64,000 bases of DNA. Origin: Acinetobacter dispersus (GTDB lineage Bacteria; Pseudomonadota; Gammaproteobacteria; Pseudomonadales; Moraxellaceae). Of this stretch, positions 9,015-18,612 are shown one piece after another. The notes below the pieces were generated by a model. That model made no database searches. It worked only from the letters and a program-made list of their open reading frames with translations, and had not been told where the DNA came from. Each line of letters begins with the position of its first letter. Position 1 is the stretch's first letter. Made by a program: the position numbers and the translations under genes. The stretch is taken from NCBI RefSeq assembly GCF_009884975.1, contig NZ_CP041970.1:3162001-3226000 (forward strand). Direction: 5' to 3'.

Positions 9015-10136
9015 TTATTTTGCTGTGATTTGATCGGCAGTGATGTATTCCACTACCTCTAAATTAAATCCGGATAAAGCATTGAAACGAAGTGGAGAAC
9101 TCAACAACTTCATTTTCTCAACACCTAAATCACGTAAAATCTGTGCACCCACACCAATGGTTTGATATTGATGAGAAAGTGCTGCATTGGATTTGAGTGG
9201 TTTTGGCTGATTTAAATTCTGCAATGCAGGACCTAGGTCTTCTAATTGACCCTGACCAATCCATACCAGTACACCGCGATCACTTGCAGCAATGGTTTTC
9301 ATTGCAAGATCTAAGTTCCACGCAGGAGAACCATCGGCTTTATTAAGTTTTAATAAATCACGAATCGGGCTGAAACCATGGACACGTACCGTAGTGACGC
9401 CTTGTTTTGGTTCACCTTTAACTAAGGCAACATGAATATCAGGATTGCCGATTTCACGATACTTATACAGCTCAAACGTTCCGTATTCGGTATCAATGGT
9501 TTCTTGAGACAAACGTTCAACGGTTTGTTCATTGGTCATGCGGTAATGGATCAGGTCCGCGATGGTTCCAATTTTTAAGCCGTGTTTTTCTGCAAACACT
9601 TCTAAATCAGGACGACGCGCCATTGTACCGTCATCATTGATAATTTCACAGATCACAGAAGCTGGCTCTAGACCTGCTAAGCGGGTGAGGTCACAACCTG
9701 CTTCGGTATGACCTGCGCGGTGTAAAACACCACCTGGTTGTGCCATTAACGGGAAAATATGACCTGGTTGAACAATATCACTTGGTTTAGCATGTGCCGC
9801 AACTGCAGTACGAATAGTATGGGCACGTTCTGCAGCTGAAATACCTGTACTGATGCCTTCTGCAGCTTCAATCGAAAGCGTGAAGTTGGTTGCGTGTTGC
9901 GCGCCGTTCTGATCAACCATCAATGGAAGGTTGAGTTGTTTACAGCGGTCGCGACTGAGTGTTAAGCAAACCAAACCACGTGCATGGGTAATCATGAAGT
10001 TAATATCTTCAGGGCGAACATGCGTTGCGGCGATGACTAAGTCACCTTCATTTTCACGATCTTCATCATCCATTAGGATGACCATTTTGCCTGCACGAAT
10101 ATCTGCAACAAGCTCTTCAACATGACTCAGCGGCAT
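9015..10136 (-). CDS. ribB: RibBX-type 3,4-dihydroxy-2-butanone-4-phosphate synthase with a degenerate GTP-cyclohydrolase-II-like domain
   Basis: The N-terminal ~200 residues are a standard DHBP synthase: [15 protein letters not shown] (acidic metal loop), HARGLVCL, and [11 protein letters not shown]. This domain makes the four-carbon unit of riboflavin from ribulose-5-phosphate. The C-terminal ~170 residues align in layout with GTP cyclohydrolase II. However, the zinc-binding cysteine motif (SECLTGD...RCDCG) is absent; the equivalent stretch reads [17 protein letters not shown]. The EGRGIGL motif is also replaced by GQGQLEDLG. The second domain is therefore unlikely to hydrolyse GTP, and a separate ribA should exist elsewhere. 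The upstream region shows no recognisable FMN riboswitch. Confidence 0.93.
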   Translation of the reverse strand: MPLSHVEELVADIRAGKMVILMDDEDRENEGDLVIAATHVRPEDINFMITHARGLVCLTLSRDRCKQLNLPLMVDQNGAQHATNFTLSIEAAEGISTGISAAERAHTIRTAVAAHAKPSDIVQPGHIFPLMAQPGGVLHRAGHTEAGCDLTRLAGLEPASVICEIINDDGTMARRPDLEVFAEKHGLKIGTIADLIHYRMTNEQTVERLSQETIDTEYGTFELYKYREIGNPDIHVALVKGEPKQGVTTVRVHGFSPIRDLLKLNKADGSPAWNLDLAMKTIAASDRGVLVWIGQGQLEDLGPALQNLNQPKPLKSNAALSHQYQTIGVGAQILRDLGVEKMKLLSSPLRFNALSGFNLEVVEYITADQITAK

Positions 10137-10340
10137 TCGCTTTCACCTTTTATCTTGCCTTTTTAGGCACTAGTATTCGATAAATCTGGCATAGTTTACC
10201 GCATTTTAAAAAATTTCGCCTGTGCTTCTTTATCAATAAAAAGTCAGACTAAACAAATTATCTTGCAACACTTTATCCTGCCCAATTTTGCCACTTTACA
10301 AAGCGGTGTGATGCGATTGTAAGCTTTATATGTATGGACT

Positions 10341-10384
10341 AAACAAAAAAACACAAGGCTTTGTATCTAGACAAAGCCTTGTGT
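10341..10384 (-). terminator. Rho-independent terminator of ytjB
   Basis: A perfect 14-bp stem (ACACAAGGCTTTGT at 10351-10364 and its complement at 10371-10384) encloses ATCTAG. On the minus strand it is followed by TTTTTTGTTT. It lies about 35 bp beyond the stop of the 10420-11715 gene. Confidence 0.9.
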
Positions 10385-10419
10385 TTAGAATGACTCTATT
10401 CGCGGAGCCTTTGTGCTAT

Positions 10420-11715
10420 TTATTCAAGCTCTGTCGATGCTTTGGCTTTTTTACCCATTAAAATTTCTGTACGTAACGTTTGAGCAACGGTCGCACATTG
10501 TTCATTCATACCATTAATCATAAAGGCATGGCGGGTCATGATATTACTTGGGTTTGGCATTGCCACCAATTCATAACTGTTTTGAATGGTTTTGAGCTGC
10601 TCATGATTTAAATGCAAAGCTGCTTCTTTGGCATGTAAATGTTGTGCCAATCGTTTCGCTGCTTCAACTGCATCTAGCTGCATTGCATCGACTGCACTTG
10701 CAACTGCACCGCGAGTTTGTAAGGCAAAACGTTTATCTTCACGATAACGTTTATACAGTACATCGGCCAATAATTGGAAAACAGCTCCGACCATCATCAG
10801 ACATTCAAGGGCATGACTGTTTTCAGACGTCGTGGCTAAGCTTGCACCATCTGCATTGAATTCTTGAACCACCTGAATTTGAGCCGCATCAATCTGGTAA
10901 TGCTTGGCACAAAGCGCAATACTTTTATCTAAAAATAATTGGCATAGTTTGAAATACGGGACCGAAACAGATTGGTTCACACTACTCAATAATTGTTTAG
11001 GATCATAAAATTGAATATTGAGCGCTAAAGCTTGATGATCCAGTGATACAGATTCCACTGGATTTTTTTCAACACGCGGTTTGGTTTGAGCTTTTGCCTG
11101 CTGTTGTGCCTGAGCAACCAAAGTCACGGCATTTTGTTTTTCAAGGGCAAGAGCTTGGGTTAAACGTTGAATCTCATGCTTGAGATGATTCTCTTGATTG
11201 ATACGTGCTAAGTATTCGCTACGTGTTGGGCGTGCGATGGCGCGATATGCCAACCAAATCAAGCCATGAATGAACAGTGAAACTAAAATCGCTAACCATT
11301 GAGTCCGCAAAATCTCACCGATACTCGGTTGGATTAAGGTAATTTCAACGGTACCGACTTTCTTTTCATTTTGTAGCGCATCGCGAACAAACACTTCACC
11401 TTGGCGGGTTTTAGCCATACCACTGGTTGCAAGCACTTGTTTATTGGCGTCTAAAATACGAATGGATGCAACACTTGGGTTGGTTGCATAACGATTCGCC
11501 ACCAATGCCAGCGAAACGGTATTGGCTGGTTCCAACTCAGCAAGACTATCTGCCACTAACTGACTGGTCATCAGTTGTCCTTGGCTAGCGCGATTTTCAT
11601 TGAGTTGATGTGTCGTTGCAATCACCAATAAAAAGGTATGCAATGCAAAACTTACGATCAGTAGGCTAGCAAATAGCCCTTGGCGAGGCGCATTCAAGTT
11701 AAATTTCCAAGGCAA
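10420..11715 (-). CDS. YtjB/AhpA (Smp)-family inner-membrane protein
   Basis: A 431-residue protein with a membrane segment at about residues 15-37 and another at about 138-157. Between them lies a ~100-residue periplasmic domain (Cache/sensor-like in feel: VASIRILDANKQVLATS). After the second segment comes a long cytosolic part with a coiled-coil stretch (about 170-215, rich in Gln/Ala/Lys). The gene is divergent from serB with only 61 bp between starts. The same neighbourhood is known for E. coli ytjB (smp)/serB, which supports the family call. The biochemical function is not established. It has its own terminator at 10341-10384. Confidence 0.72.
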   Translation of the reverse strand: MPWKFNLNAPRQGLFASLLIVSFALHTFLLVIATTHQLNENRASQGQLMTSQLVADSLAELEPANTVSLALVANRYATNPSVASIRILDANKQVLATSGMAKTRQGEVFVRDALQNEKKVGTVEITLIQPSIGEILRTQWLAILVSLFIHGLIWLAYRAIARPTRSEYLARINQENHLKHEIQRLTQALALEKQNAVTLVAQAQQQAKAQTKPRVEKNPVESVSLDHQALALNIQFYDPKQLLSSVNQSVSVPYFKLCQLFLDKSIALCAKHYQIDAAQIQVVQEFNADGASLATTSENSHALECLMMVGAVFQLLADVLYKRYREDKRFALQTRGAVASAVDAMQLDAVEAAKRLAQHLHAKEAALHLNHEQLKTIQNSYELVAMPNPSNIMTRHAFMINGMNEQCATVAQTLRTEILMGKKAKASTELE

Positions 11716-11776
11716 ATAGATTCATGGGTTATGTTATGATTCTTACAATAGTTGTCGCTCAACCACGAGTCAATTC

Positions 11777-12997
11777 ATGCGAGAAATCATTCTTATATCC
11801 TTTCTAGGACCAGATCAACCGAATCAGTTTACTCGATTAATGCAGGTACTATCCGTACATTCTTTGCAAATACTCGATGTGGGGCAGGCAGTTATCCATA
11901 ATCAACTGACCCTTGGGATCGTTGTTGCATCGGATAATGAGACTGCAACTGCATTAGCAATGAAAGAGATTTTGATTTTAGCACATGATATTGGCTTAAC
12001 TGTGCGATTTAAACCAATCTCCAACGCAGAATATGATCAATGGGTAAGTGAAGGTGGTCGAACTCGCTATATCGTGACTGCGCTTGCACCTGAACTTACC
12101 GCTGCACATCTACAAGCCGTGACTAAAATTGTATCAAGTCAAGGCTTTAATATTGAAACGGTCACTCGTTTATCGGGGCGTTTAGATCTGGATGCAGAAA
12201 GCCAATTTCCACGTCGTGCCTGTGTGCAGTTTGGCCTCAGCGGACAGATGTTGGATGCACAAGCGATGCGTGCAGCATGTTTAAGCCTATCTGGTGAGTT
12301 AAATATTGATGTCGCTGTGCAAGAAGACAATGCCTATCGCCGTAATCGTCGTTTAGTTTGCTTTGATATGGACTCCACCTTGATTGAGCAAGAAGTAATT
12401 GATGAACTGGCATTAGAAGCAGGCGTTGGCGCCCAAGTTGCTGAAATTACTGAGCGTGCCATGTTGGGTGAACTTGATTTTCAACAAAGTTTCCGTGCCC
12501 GTGTTGCCTTATTAAAAGGTTTAGATGCTTCGGTATTGCCGAAAATTGCAGAACGTTTGACGGTGACTGAAGGGGCAGAGCGTTTGATCTCTACCTTGAA
12601 AGCCTTGGGTTATAAGACTGCAATTTTATCAGGTGGTTTCCAGTACTTTGCTGAGTACTTACAAGCAAAACTTGGGATTGATGAAGTACATGCCAATATT
12701 CTTGATGTAGAAGATGGTTTTGTGACAGGTGAAGTGAAAGGTGCGATTGTTGATGGTGCTCGTAAAGCGGAGTTACTGCGTCAGCTGGCCGAAAAAATGG
12801 GGATTTCGCTAGAGCAGGCGATGGCCGTTGGTGATGGTGCCAATGACTTACCGATGCTTTCAATTGCAGGTCTAGGCGTTGCATTCCGTGCTAAACCTTT
12901 GGTCCGTCAAAATGCCAATCAGGCAATTTCAAGTGTGGGTTTAGATGGCGTGCTGTACCTATTAGGTATGCATGATAAGGATTTAAACCGCGCTTAG
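11777..12997 (+). CDS. serB: Phosphoserine phosphatase with N-terminal ACT domains
   Basis: SerB hydrolyses phosphoserine to serine, the last step of the phosphorylated serine pathway. The 406 residues begin with two ACT-like regulatory modules (about 1-80 and 90-175), followed by a HAD phosphatase domain. The HAD nucleophile motif is FDMDSTLIE with Asp197 and general acid Asp199. Motif II ILSGG and motif III/IV GDGANDLPML are intact. The two-ACT architecture is longer than E. coli SerB (one such region) but common in Acinetobacter and Pseudomonas. A terminator follows 20 bp after the stop. Confidence 0.97.
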   Translation: MREIILISFLGPDQPNQFTRLMQVLSVHSLQILDVGQAVIHNQLTLGIVVASDNETATALAMKEILILAHDIGLTVRFKPISNAEYDQWVSEGGRTRYIVTALAPELTAAHLQAVTKIVSSQGFNIETVTRLSGRLDLDAESQFPRRACVQFGLSGQMLDAQAMRAACLSLSGELNIDVAVQEDNAYRRNRRLVCFDMDSTLIEQEVIDELALEAGVGAQVAEITERAMLGELDFQQSFRARVALLKGLDASVLPKIAERLTVTEGAERLISTLKALGYKTAILSGGFQYFAEYLQAKLGIDEVHANILDVEDGFVTGEVKGAIVDGARKAELLRQLAEKMGISLEQAMAVGDGANDLPMLSIAGLGVAFRAKPLVRQNANQAISSVGLDGVLYLLGMHDKDLNRA

Positions 12998-13017
12998 AGT
13001 AACATTTATCGCGTTTT

Positions 13018-13054
13018 AATAAGGTCGCTTTTACTGCGGCCTTATTCATTTTTT
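13018..13054 (+). terminator. Rho-independent terminator of serB
   Basis: The stem AATAAGGTCGC (13018-13028) pairs with GCGGCCTTATT (13036-13046) with one G.U pair, and is followed by CATTTTTTG. Confidence 0.85.
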
Positions 13055-13402
13055 GTACGTCATTTATTCGTCATAATTATGTCTAAATGTATAGAAAAAC
13101 AACGATAAAAAAATTCCGAAAAAAGTTTTTTTGCAGCAAAAAAGAGGCATAGTTTTTTGTAATGACACGCTGTAATTGATGCTATATGGACATTCAAGAC
13201 TTTTATATGTTTTAAAAATGTAATGACAAAAGCATATTGCGACAGCTTGTGTCGTAAGGTTAATTTCAGGCTCTTTTTTTCTAAAAAAAACGCTCCATAA
13301 TGCATAAAGACGTTAATGCAATACGAAGTACTGTTAGAGATTACAGAACAATATAGAGGTCTGAATTAAATACAGGCCACCCCTTTTAAGACGGAGGTTT
13401 CT
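13055..13402 (+). other. Intergenic region upstream of small membrane protein gene
   Basis: About 350 bp, AT-rich with homopolymer A/T tracts. It contains a short hairpin, TTGCGACA-GCTTG-TGTCGTAA, near 13237-13258, and a strong GGAGG ribosome binding site at its end. I see no convincing gene or known regulatory RNA. An open frame on the minus strand here looks like chance. Confidence 0.3.
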
Positions 13403-13738
13403 ATGGAAGCAGCGAATTTCACCATGTGGGTTGGATTTGGCTTAATCGCTGTCGCAGTTATTGCTGTTTTCTTTTCTCCTTATCGTCGTTGGTTAGGTTT
13501 TATGTTGGCGGGTATGCTGTGCTGGGGACTGTTAGAAGTGGTGCGCTTTGGCGCTCAAACCATATTCGAGATGTCAGTCGCCTATAGTTATTTGACTGCG
13601 TTAAGCCTTGCGATGATAACGGTTACATTTATCCTTTTACGTGAAGACAAACAAGCACAAAAACAGCTGGCAAATCGTCAGTATATTGAACATACACCTG
13701 TATATAAGGACGACCAGCAGCAATGTTCTAGCAGATAA
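13403..13738 (+). CDS. Small inner-membrane protein, unknown function
   Basis: A 111-residue protein that I do not recognise. The start at 13403 has a strong GGAGG Shine-Dalgarno sequence 6-7 nt upstream, and a classic terminator follows the stop, so it is very likely expressed as a monocistronic gene. Three hydrophobic segments are visible (about residues 8-24, 30-48 and 60-78), separated by short arginine-containing loops (SPYRRW). They are followed by a ~30-residue polar C-terminal tail rich in Gln, Lys and Asp, probably cytosolic. No catalytic motif is seen. Confidence 0.8.
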   Translation: MEAANFTMWVGFGLIAVAVIAVFFSPYRRWLGFMLAGMLCWGLLEVVRFGAQTIFEMSVAYSYLTALSLAMITVTFILLREDKQAQKQLANRQYIEHTPVYKDDQQQCSSR

Positions 13739-13761
13739 ATTATAATAATTTGAATAACATC

Positions 13762-13787
13762 AAAGGCATGCTCAGCATGCCTTTTTT
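13762..13787 (+). terminator. Rho-independent terminator
   Basis: The stem AAAGGCATG (13762-13770) pairs with CATGCCTTT (13776-13784) around a CTCAG loop and runs into a TTTTTT tract. Confidence 0.88.
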
Positions 13788-13886
13788 GTACTAATTTTCT
13801 GCAACAAAGCTTTTACAGACCCATATACAATTGTGCTAGGATACGGTTGTCTTAATTTTCATCATAATACTGTAGGCATAAATGTC

Positions 13887-14366
13887 ATGAAGCTTTCTTC
13901 TTTACCTGTGGTTAAGTTACCTATCGTTGATGTAAGCACTGATCCACTTGATTTATTAGTGGCAGGTTTGGCGTTACGTATGAAGCAATTGGCACGTACG
14001 AGCCCAAAGTTTATTGAATTGGTTCATGACCGTGAATTTCGTATTCAGATTGGTACAGATTTAGGTTTGGCACGTCAGATCATTGTGAACCGTGGCAAGA
14101 TCGAGACAGTGGCTGGTAGCCCAGAAAAAGCTGATTTTATTTTACAATTTGCATCGAGTGAGCAAGGTGTAAAAACGTTGCTAAAAGGCGACCCAACTGC
14201 ATTTATGACCGGTATGCAAGATGGCAGCATCAAAATGGAAGGTGACTTTAGCCTGCTAGTTTGGTTTAACCAAGCGGCGAAGTTGATCCCACCTAAAGTA
14301 CCAAAACCAGTCAAAGAAAAAATTCGTCAAGCACGTGCCTTTATTAAAGAAAAAACTGGCAAATAA
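13887..14366 (+). CDS. SCP2 sterol-binding domain protein
   Basis: From the ATG at 13887 (chosen because an upstream frame extension is out of character and an AGG lies about 11 nt before) the protein has 159 residues. It is almost entirely an SCP2-like domain: FRIQIGTDLGLARQIIVNRGKIE, then ADFILQFASSEQGVKTLLKGDPTAFMTGMQDGSIKMEGDFSLLVWFNQAAKLI. The DGSIKMEGD segment is the typical beta-strand of this lipid-binding fold. There is no signal peptide, so a cytosolic hydrophobic-ligand carrier is likely. The true ligand is unknown. It shares a bidirectional terminator with dtd. Confidence 0.85.
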   Translation: MKLSSLPVVKLPIVDVSTDPLDLLVAGLALRMKQLARTSPKFIELVHDREFRIQIGTDLGLARQIIVNRGKIETVAGSPEKADFILQFASSEQGVKTLLKGDPTAFMTGMQDGSIKMEGDFSLLVWFNQAAKLIPPKVPKPVKEKIRQARAFIKEKTGK

Positions 14367-14374
14367 GCTGACAT

Positions 14375-14401
14375 AAAAAACTCCCAAATCGGGAGTTTTT
14401 T
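14375..14401. terminator. Bidirectional terminator between the SCP2 gene and dtd
   Basis: AAAAAACTCCC (14375-14385), loop AAATC, GGGAGTTTTTT (14391-14401). Both strands end the stem in a U tract, so it can stop the two convergent genes. Confidence 0.88.
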
Positions 14402-14412
14402 ATTGCCTAGAA

Positions 14413-14853
14413 TTATTCAATCTCTAAATTGAAAGTGACTGGTCCATCATTGATTAAATGAACTTTCATATCCGCTGCAAAAATACCTGTTTGCACATGG
14501 TCGAATTGTTGTTGTGCATATTCAACCAATTGTTCATATAGGGCTTTGGCTTCTGCTGGAGGCATGGCGGGTCCAAAGTCAGGACGTAGGCCTTTTTGAG
14601 TTTGTGCCATCAAGGTAAATTGTGAAACCAATAAAACCCCACCATTGGCTTGGCTAACATTCCAGCCCATTTTGCCTTGCTCATCATCAAAAATACGATA
14701 CTTCAAAATCTTATCAATCAGCTTTTGGCCTTTTTCTAATGTATCTTCTTTGCCTAGACCTAAAAATACCAGTAAACCGTGTTGAATCTCACCTGTAGTT
14801 TCGCCCTCAACCACAACTTTGGCTTCGAGGACACGTTGAATTAATGCGCGCAT
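14413..14853 (-). CDS. dtd: D-aminoacyl-tRNA deacylase
   Basis: Dtd removes wrongly attached D-amino acids (and glycine from tRNA-Ala) and so protects translation. The 146-residue length is standard. The two active-site motifs are present: SQFTL (SQxTL, about 78-82) and the cross-subunit Gly-cisPro motif in NDGPVTFNLE at the C terminus. RPDFGPAMPP is another conserved stretch. It is convergent with the SCP2 gene and shares its terminator. Confidence 0.96.
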   Translation of the reverse strand: MRALIQRVLEAKVVVEGETTGEIQHGLLVFLGLGKEDTLEKGQKLIDKILKYRIFDDEQGKMGWNVSQANGGVLLVSQFTLMAQTQKGLRPDFGPAMPPAEAKALYEQLVEYAQQQFDHVQTGIFAADMKVHLINDGPVTFNLEIE

Positions 14854-15048
14854 AAAAATGAAGATCGGTATTGAATCAGCGCAACAGTCTAACAGATTTG
14901 GTTGTTCTACACCGACCCCAGCAAGATGATTGGTTGGCCTTAATCTTATTTTTCGATTTACTTCATTAAAATTATCTTTTTTATCTATTGTTTAAATCTT
15001 TGTATAGTCCCCGTGCAGGAAAGGTATTTAGATTTTGGATTTAATAGC

Positions 15049-16572
15049 ATGTTTAAGCGAACTTTTTTATTTACGATAATGGCCGCAACGCTTGGCACCG
15101 CGTATGCAGCACCTTTAACAAAAGACAACGGTGCACCTGTAGGTGACAATCAAAACTCCATGACAGCCGGTGCGAATGGCGCAACGCTACTGCAAGATGT
15201 ACAACTGATTCAAAAATTACAACGCTTTGGCCGTGAACGTATTCCTGAGCGTGTAGTACATGCACGTGGTACAGGCGTATACGGTGATTTCGTCGCAACA
15301 AAAGATTTGTCTGATTTAACAGTCGCTTCTATGTTTAAGGCAGGTACCACAACCCCTGTTTTTGTTCGCTTTTCAACGGTAATTCATCCTAAAGGTTCAC
15401 CAGAAACCGCACGTGATCCACATGGTTTTGCAGTGAAATTCTATACGCAGCAAGGGAATTGGGATTTGGTCGGCAATAACCTACCCGTATTCTTTATCCG
15501 AGACGCGATCAAGTTTCCTGATTTTGTCCACGCAATGAAGCCAGATCCAGTCACCAATGTCCAAGATCCGAACCGTATTTTTGACTTTTTGAAGACTCAA
15601 CCTTGGTCAATCAATATGTTGACCTATGTCTATTCAAATTTAGGCACACCTGAAAGCTACCGTACACTGGATGGCTTTGGCGTGCATGCATTCAAGTTAT
15701 ACAACGACAAAGGTGAGTATAAGTACGTCAAATTTAACTGGCGTTCGAAACAAGGCGTGAAAGGTCTGAATCTGGATCAGGTACGAGAAGTACAAGGCCG
15801 TGACTGGAGCCACTTGACCAATGATATGTATAAAAATGTCTATGCCGGAAACTATCCGAAATGGGACTTATACATTCAGGTACTTGATCCAAAAGATCTG
15901 GACAAATTTGATTTTAATCCATTAGATGCAACCAAAATATGGCCAAATGATCTAGTTCCTGAAGTGAAAGTCGGAACCTTGACCCTGAATCGTATGCCGA
16001 AAAACTTCTTTCAGGAAACAGAACAATCGGCATTTGCTCCAGGTAACTTAATTCCTGGGATTGAGCCATCGGAAGACCGTTTATTGCAAGGTCGTATCTT
16101 CTCCTATTCGGATACACAGTTATACCGTCTAGGTGCGAACCATCAGCAGATTCCAGTAAATCGTCCACATGTCGCGGTGAATAACAACAACCAAGAAGGC
16201 TTTATGAACATGGGACAAACTGAGTCACATGTCAATTATGAGCCAAGTACGATTGAGCCTAAACCATCCACTGAGATTGCACGTGCAGTTGCTACGCCTT
16301 TACAAGGAACAGTGATGCAGCATGCGATTCAGAAACAACAACCCTTCAAGCAAGCGGGAGAGTTATACCGTAGCTATTCAGCTGTTGAAAAGAATGACTT
16401 GATTCGTAATCTTGCTGCAGATTTAGGAGCAGTAAAAGACATCGAAACCAAGACCATTATGCTGTCTTACTTTTATAAGGCCGATGCCGATTATGGGACA
16501 CGTCTTGCCAAAGTGCTAAATGTGAATCTAAAAAATGTACAGGCCAAAGCATCTCAACTAAAAGACGAATAA
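15049..16572 (+). CDS. katB: Periplasmic monofunctional heme catalase (KatB-like)
   Basis: From the ATG at 15049 the protein has 507 residues, starting with a 20-residue signal peptide (MFKRTFLFTIMAATLGTAYA) that should direct it to the periplasm. Catalytic His71 is in RVVHARGTG, the distal Asn in VGNN (143/144), and the proximal heme-ligand Tyr353 in RIFSYSDTQ. The LTKDNGAPVGDNQNS start and RFSTV motif are classic small-subunit catalase features. The next gene is an exported ankyrin protein, the same order as Pseudomonas aeruginosa katB-ankB, supporting the symbol. An extra 12 residues could be added from 15013, but that would bury the signal peptide. Confidence 0.93.
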   Translation: MFKRTFLFTIMAATLGTAYAAPLTKDNGAPVGDNQNSMTAGANGATLLQDVQLIQKLQRFGRERIPERVVHARGTGVYGDFVATKDLSDLTVASMFKAGTTTPVFVRFSTVIHPKGSPETARDPHGFAVKFYTQQGNWDLVGNNLPVFFIRDAIKFPDFVHAMKPDPVTNVQDPNRIFDFLKTQPWSINMLTYVYSNLGTPESYRTLDGFGVHAFKLYNDKGEYKYVKFNWRSKQGVKGLNLDQVREVQGRDWSHLTNDMYKNVYAGNYPKWDLYIQVLDPKDLDKFDFNPLDATKIWPNDLVPEVKVGTLTLNRMPKNFFQETEQSAFAPGNLIPGIEPSEDRLLQGRIFSYSDTQLYRLGANHQQIPVNRPHVAVNNNNQEGFMNMGQTESHVNYEPSTIEPKPSTEIARAVATPLQGTVMQHAIQKQQPFKQAGELYRSYSAVEKNDLIRNLAADLGAVKDIETKTIMLSYFYKADADYGTRLAKVLNVNLKNVQAKASQLKDE

Positions 16573-16702
16573 ACGTTTTCATGATGTGGTAACAGGTGCC
16601 TGAATGTTACCCCCAGAAAGTCCTGTAACCTCAATAGCCTTTCCTGCACCTAGGGCGAGTGTTACAGGCATTCCTTTTTAGGCTTTTAATTGGATGTGAA
16701 TA

Positions 16703-17188
16703 ATGCTTCATTTTCGGTCTTTATTATTTACGATCAGCTTACTTTGTGGCAGTTTCTCTGTTTCTGCCAATACAGACACACCGTCTGTCACAGACAAAGG
16801 ATCAGAGGAGGTGGTTGAGCTATTTTTCTCCGCAGCCAAAGTCGGCAATATCGAGGTCTTGCAAGAGTTTTTAAAGCACGGGTTCCCCGTTGATATTCAA
16901 GATCATTCTGGTTATAGCGCATTGATGATGGCGAGTTATTATGGGCAGAAAGATGCAGTAAAAACATTGTTGCAACACAATGCCAATCGTTGTCTACGAG
17001 ACAAACGTGGACATACCGCTTTAATGGGGGCGATTGTCAAAGCTGAATGGAGTATTGCTAAACAATTACGTCAGGTCGACTGTGACATTAATGCAGAGAA
17101 AACTGGACAGCTCACTGCTGAACAGTTCGCGATTCAATTTGGACAACAGCAACGTTTAAAACAGATTCAGGCTGAGCTATCCAACTAA
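16703..17188 (+). CDS. Exported ankyrin-repeat protein (AnkB-like) paired with the catalase
   Basis: A 161-residue protein with a signal peptide of about 22 residues (ending near SVSA). Ankyrin repeats follow from about residue 40 to 135: GNIEVLQEFLKHGFPVDIQDHSGYSALMMAS and the next unit with LLQHNANRCLRDKRGHTALM. It follows the catalase gene by 130 bp on the same strand. In P. aeruginosa, AnkB is a periplasmic partner needed for full KatB activity. A similar helper or scaffold role is inferred here from order and architecture only. Confidence 0.85.
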   Translation: MLHFRSLLFTISLLCGSFSVSANTDTPSVTDKGSEEVVELFFSAAKVGNIEVLQEFLKHGFPVDIQDHSGYSALMMASYYGQKDAVKTLLQHNANRCLRDKRGHTALMGAIVKAEWSIAKQLRQVDCDINAEKTGQLTAEQFAIQFGQQQRLKQIQAELSN

Positions 17189-17331
17189 GCTTTGCTATTA
17201 CTCTAAGCTATTGAATTCTAAAAGACGCTGAATCAAATGATTTCGAGAACAATATCCATCGTCGTAGACAGACTCATTTCTGCGTAAAAGTATGCTTTAA
17301 TGCTTGAAATAGAATAGATCCTAATTCAGTC

Positions 17332-18549
17332 ATGTCTACACCAATTATTCAATCTTTACTGGATACCGACTTATATAAATTCACCATGCTACAGGTGGTG
17401 TTACATCAGTTTCCGCAAACGCATAGTGTTTATTTATTCCGCTGTCGTAATTTAGAAGATACGGCTTATCCATTGGTTGAAATTTTGGATGATTTGAATC
17501 AGCAGCTGGATTTGCTGTGTGAACTGCGTTTTGCAGAAGATGAATTGCAGTATTTGCGTTCATTGCGTTTTATTAAAAGTGATTTTGTTGATTATCTGGA
17601 ATTGTTCCAACTTAAACGTCGTTTTATTCAAGCCAGTATTGATGAGGCTGGGCGTTTAGATATTCGCATTGAAGGCCCGATGGTTCAGGCGATGATGTTT
17701 GAGATTTTTGTCTTGGCGATCGTCAATGAGTTGTATTTCAGCCGTATCCGTAATGATGAGGTTTGGGTTGAAGGTGAGCGACGATTGCAGCAAAAGCTGG
17801 TACAGTTGCAACAATATGAGCAAGAACAACAAGAAAATGACCCACCATTTTTAGTGTCTGATTTTGGCACTCGTCGTCGCTATAGTTTTGAGTGGCAAAA
17901 ACATGTGGTGCAAGCCTTTCAGGCCGCTGCACCTAAAGTATTCCGAGGCACCAGTAATGTGCTGTTGGCAAAGCAATTAGGGATTAGCCCGATTGGTACC
18001 ATGGCACATGAATTCTTACAGGCTTTTCAAGCACTTGATGTGCGTTTGCGTAATTTTCAGAAAGCTGCTTTGGAAGCATGGGTACAAGAGTATCGTGGTG
18101 ATTTAGGTATTGCTTTGACCGATGTGGTGGGAATGGATGCCTTTTTGCGTGATTTCGATTTGTATTTTGCCAAGTTATTTGATGGTTTGCGTCATGATAG
18201 TGGTGACCCGTATGAATGGGGTGATAAGGCTTTCGCACATTATCGCAAACTCAAGATTGATACCAAGACCAAGATGTTAACTTTTAGTGATGGTTTGAAT
18301 TTAGAAAAAGCATGGTCATTGCATCAGTATTTTAAAGATCGTTTCCAAGTAAGTTTTGGGATTGGCACCAATTTGACCAATGATATGGGGCAGAAGCCGT
18401 TGAATATTGTGTTGAAATTGGTGGAGTGTAATCGTCAGTCGGTGGCGAAGATTTCAGATAGTCCGGGTAAGACCATGACGGATAATGATACCTTCTTAGC
18501 GTACTTGCGTCAGGTGTTTGATATTGAAGAGAACGAAGTTAGCGTCTAA
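17332..18549 (+). CDS. pncB: Nicotinate phosphoribosyltransferase
   Basis: PncB attaches phosphoribosyl pyrophosphate to nicotinate, giving nicotinate mononucleotide for NAD synthesis. The 405-residue protein begins with the family signature [14 protein letters not shown], then has [35 protein letters not shown] (with the conserved His), and [25 protein letters not shown] is also conserved. Together with pncA at 1275 it covers nicotinamide-to-NaMN salvage, although the genes are 16 kb apart. Confidence 0.97.
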   Translation: MSTPIIQSLLDTDLYKFTMLQVVLHQFPQTHSVYLFRCRNLEDTAYPLVEILDDLNQQLDLLCELRFAEDELQYLRSLRFIKSDFVDYLELFQLKRRFIQASIDEAGRLDIRIEGPMVQAMMFEIFVLAIVNELYFSRIRNDEVWVEGERRLQQKLVQLQQYEQEQQENDPPFLVSDFGTRRRYSFEWQKHVVQAFQAAAPKVFRGTSNVLLAKQLGISPIGTMAHEFLQAFQALDVRLRNFQKAALEAWVQEYRGDLGIALTDVVGMDAFLRDFDLYFAKLFDGLRHDSGDPYEWGDKAFAHYRKLKIDTKTKMLTFSDGLNLEKAWSLHQYFKDRFQVSFGIGTNLTNDMGQKPLNIVLKLVECNRQSVAKISDSPGKTMTDNDTFLAYLRQVFDIEENEVSV

Positions 18550-18612
18550 GCAAACAAGTTTAGAGGATGGTGATGGCGGTATCTTACTGGGCATTTTTTA
18601 AATATTAAGTTC

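Noticed and set aside
10137..10340. Possible FMN riboswitch upstream of the ribB gene
   Set aside because: None of the conserved RFN segments (such as AGGGGCGGGGYGAAAUUCCC) can be seen on the minus strand, and the region is AT-rich with no long-range pairing I could find.
13060..13305. 81-codon open frame on the minus strand after serB
   Set aside because: It has no ribosome binding site, runs through A/T homopolymers, has an odd Lys/Phe/His-rich product, and starts close to the upstream region of a plus-strand gene.
16622..16668. CCTGTAAC...GTTACAGG inverted repeat between katB and the ankyrin gene
   Set aside because: It is an 8-bp stem with a ~31-nt loop and no T run; it could be an RNA feature but is not strong enough to call a terminator.
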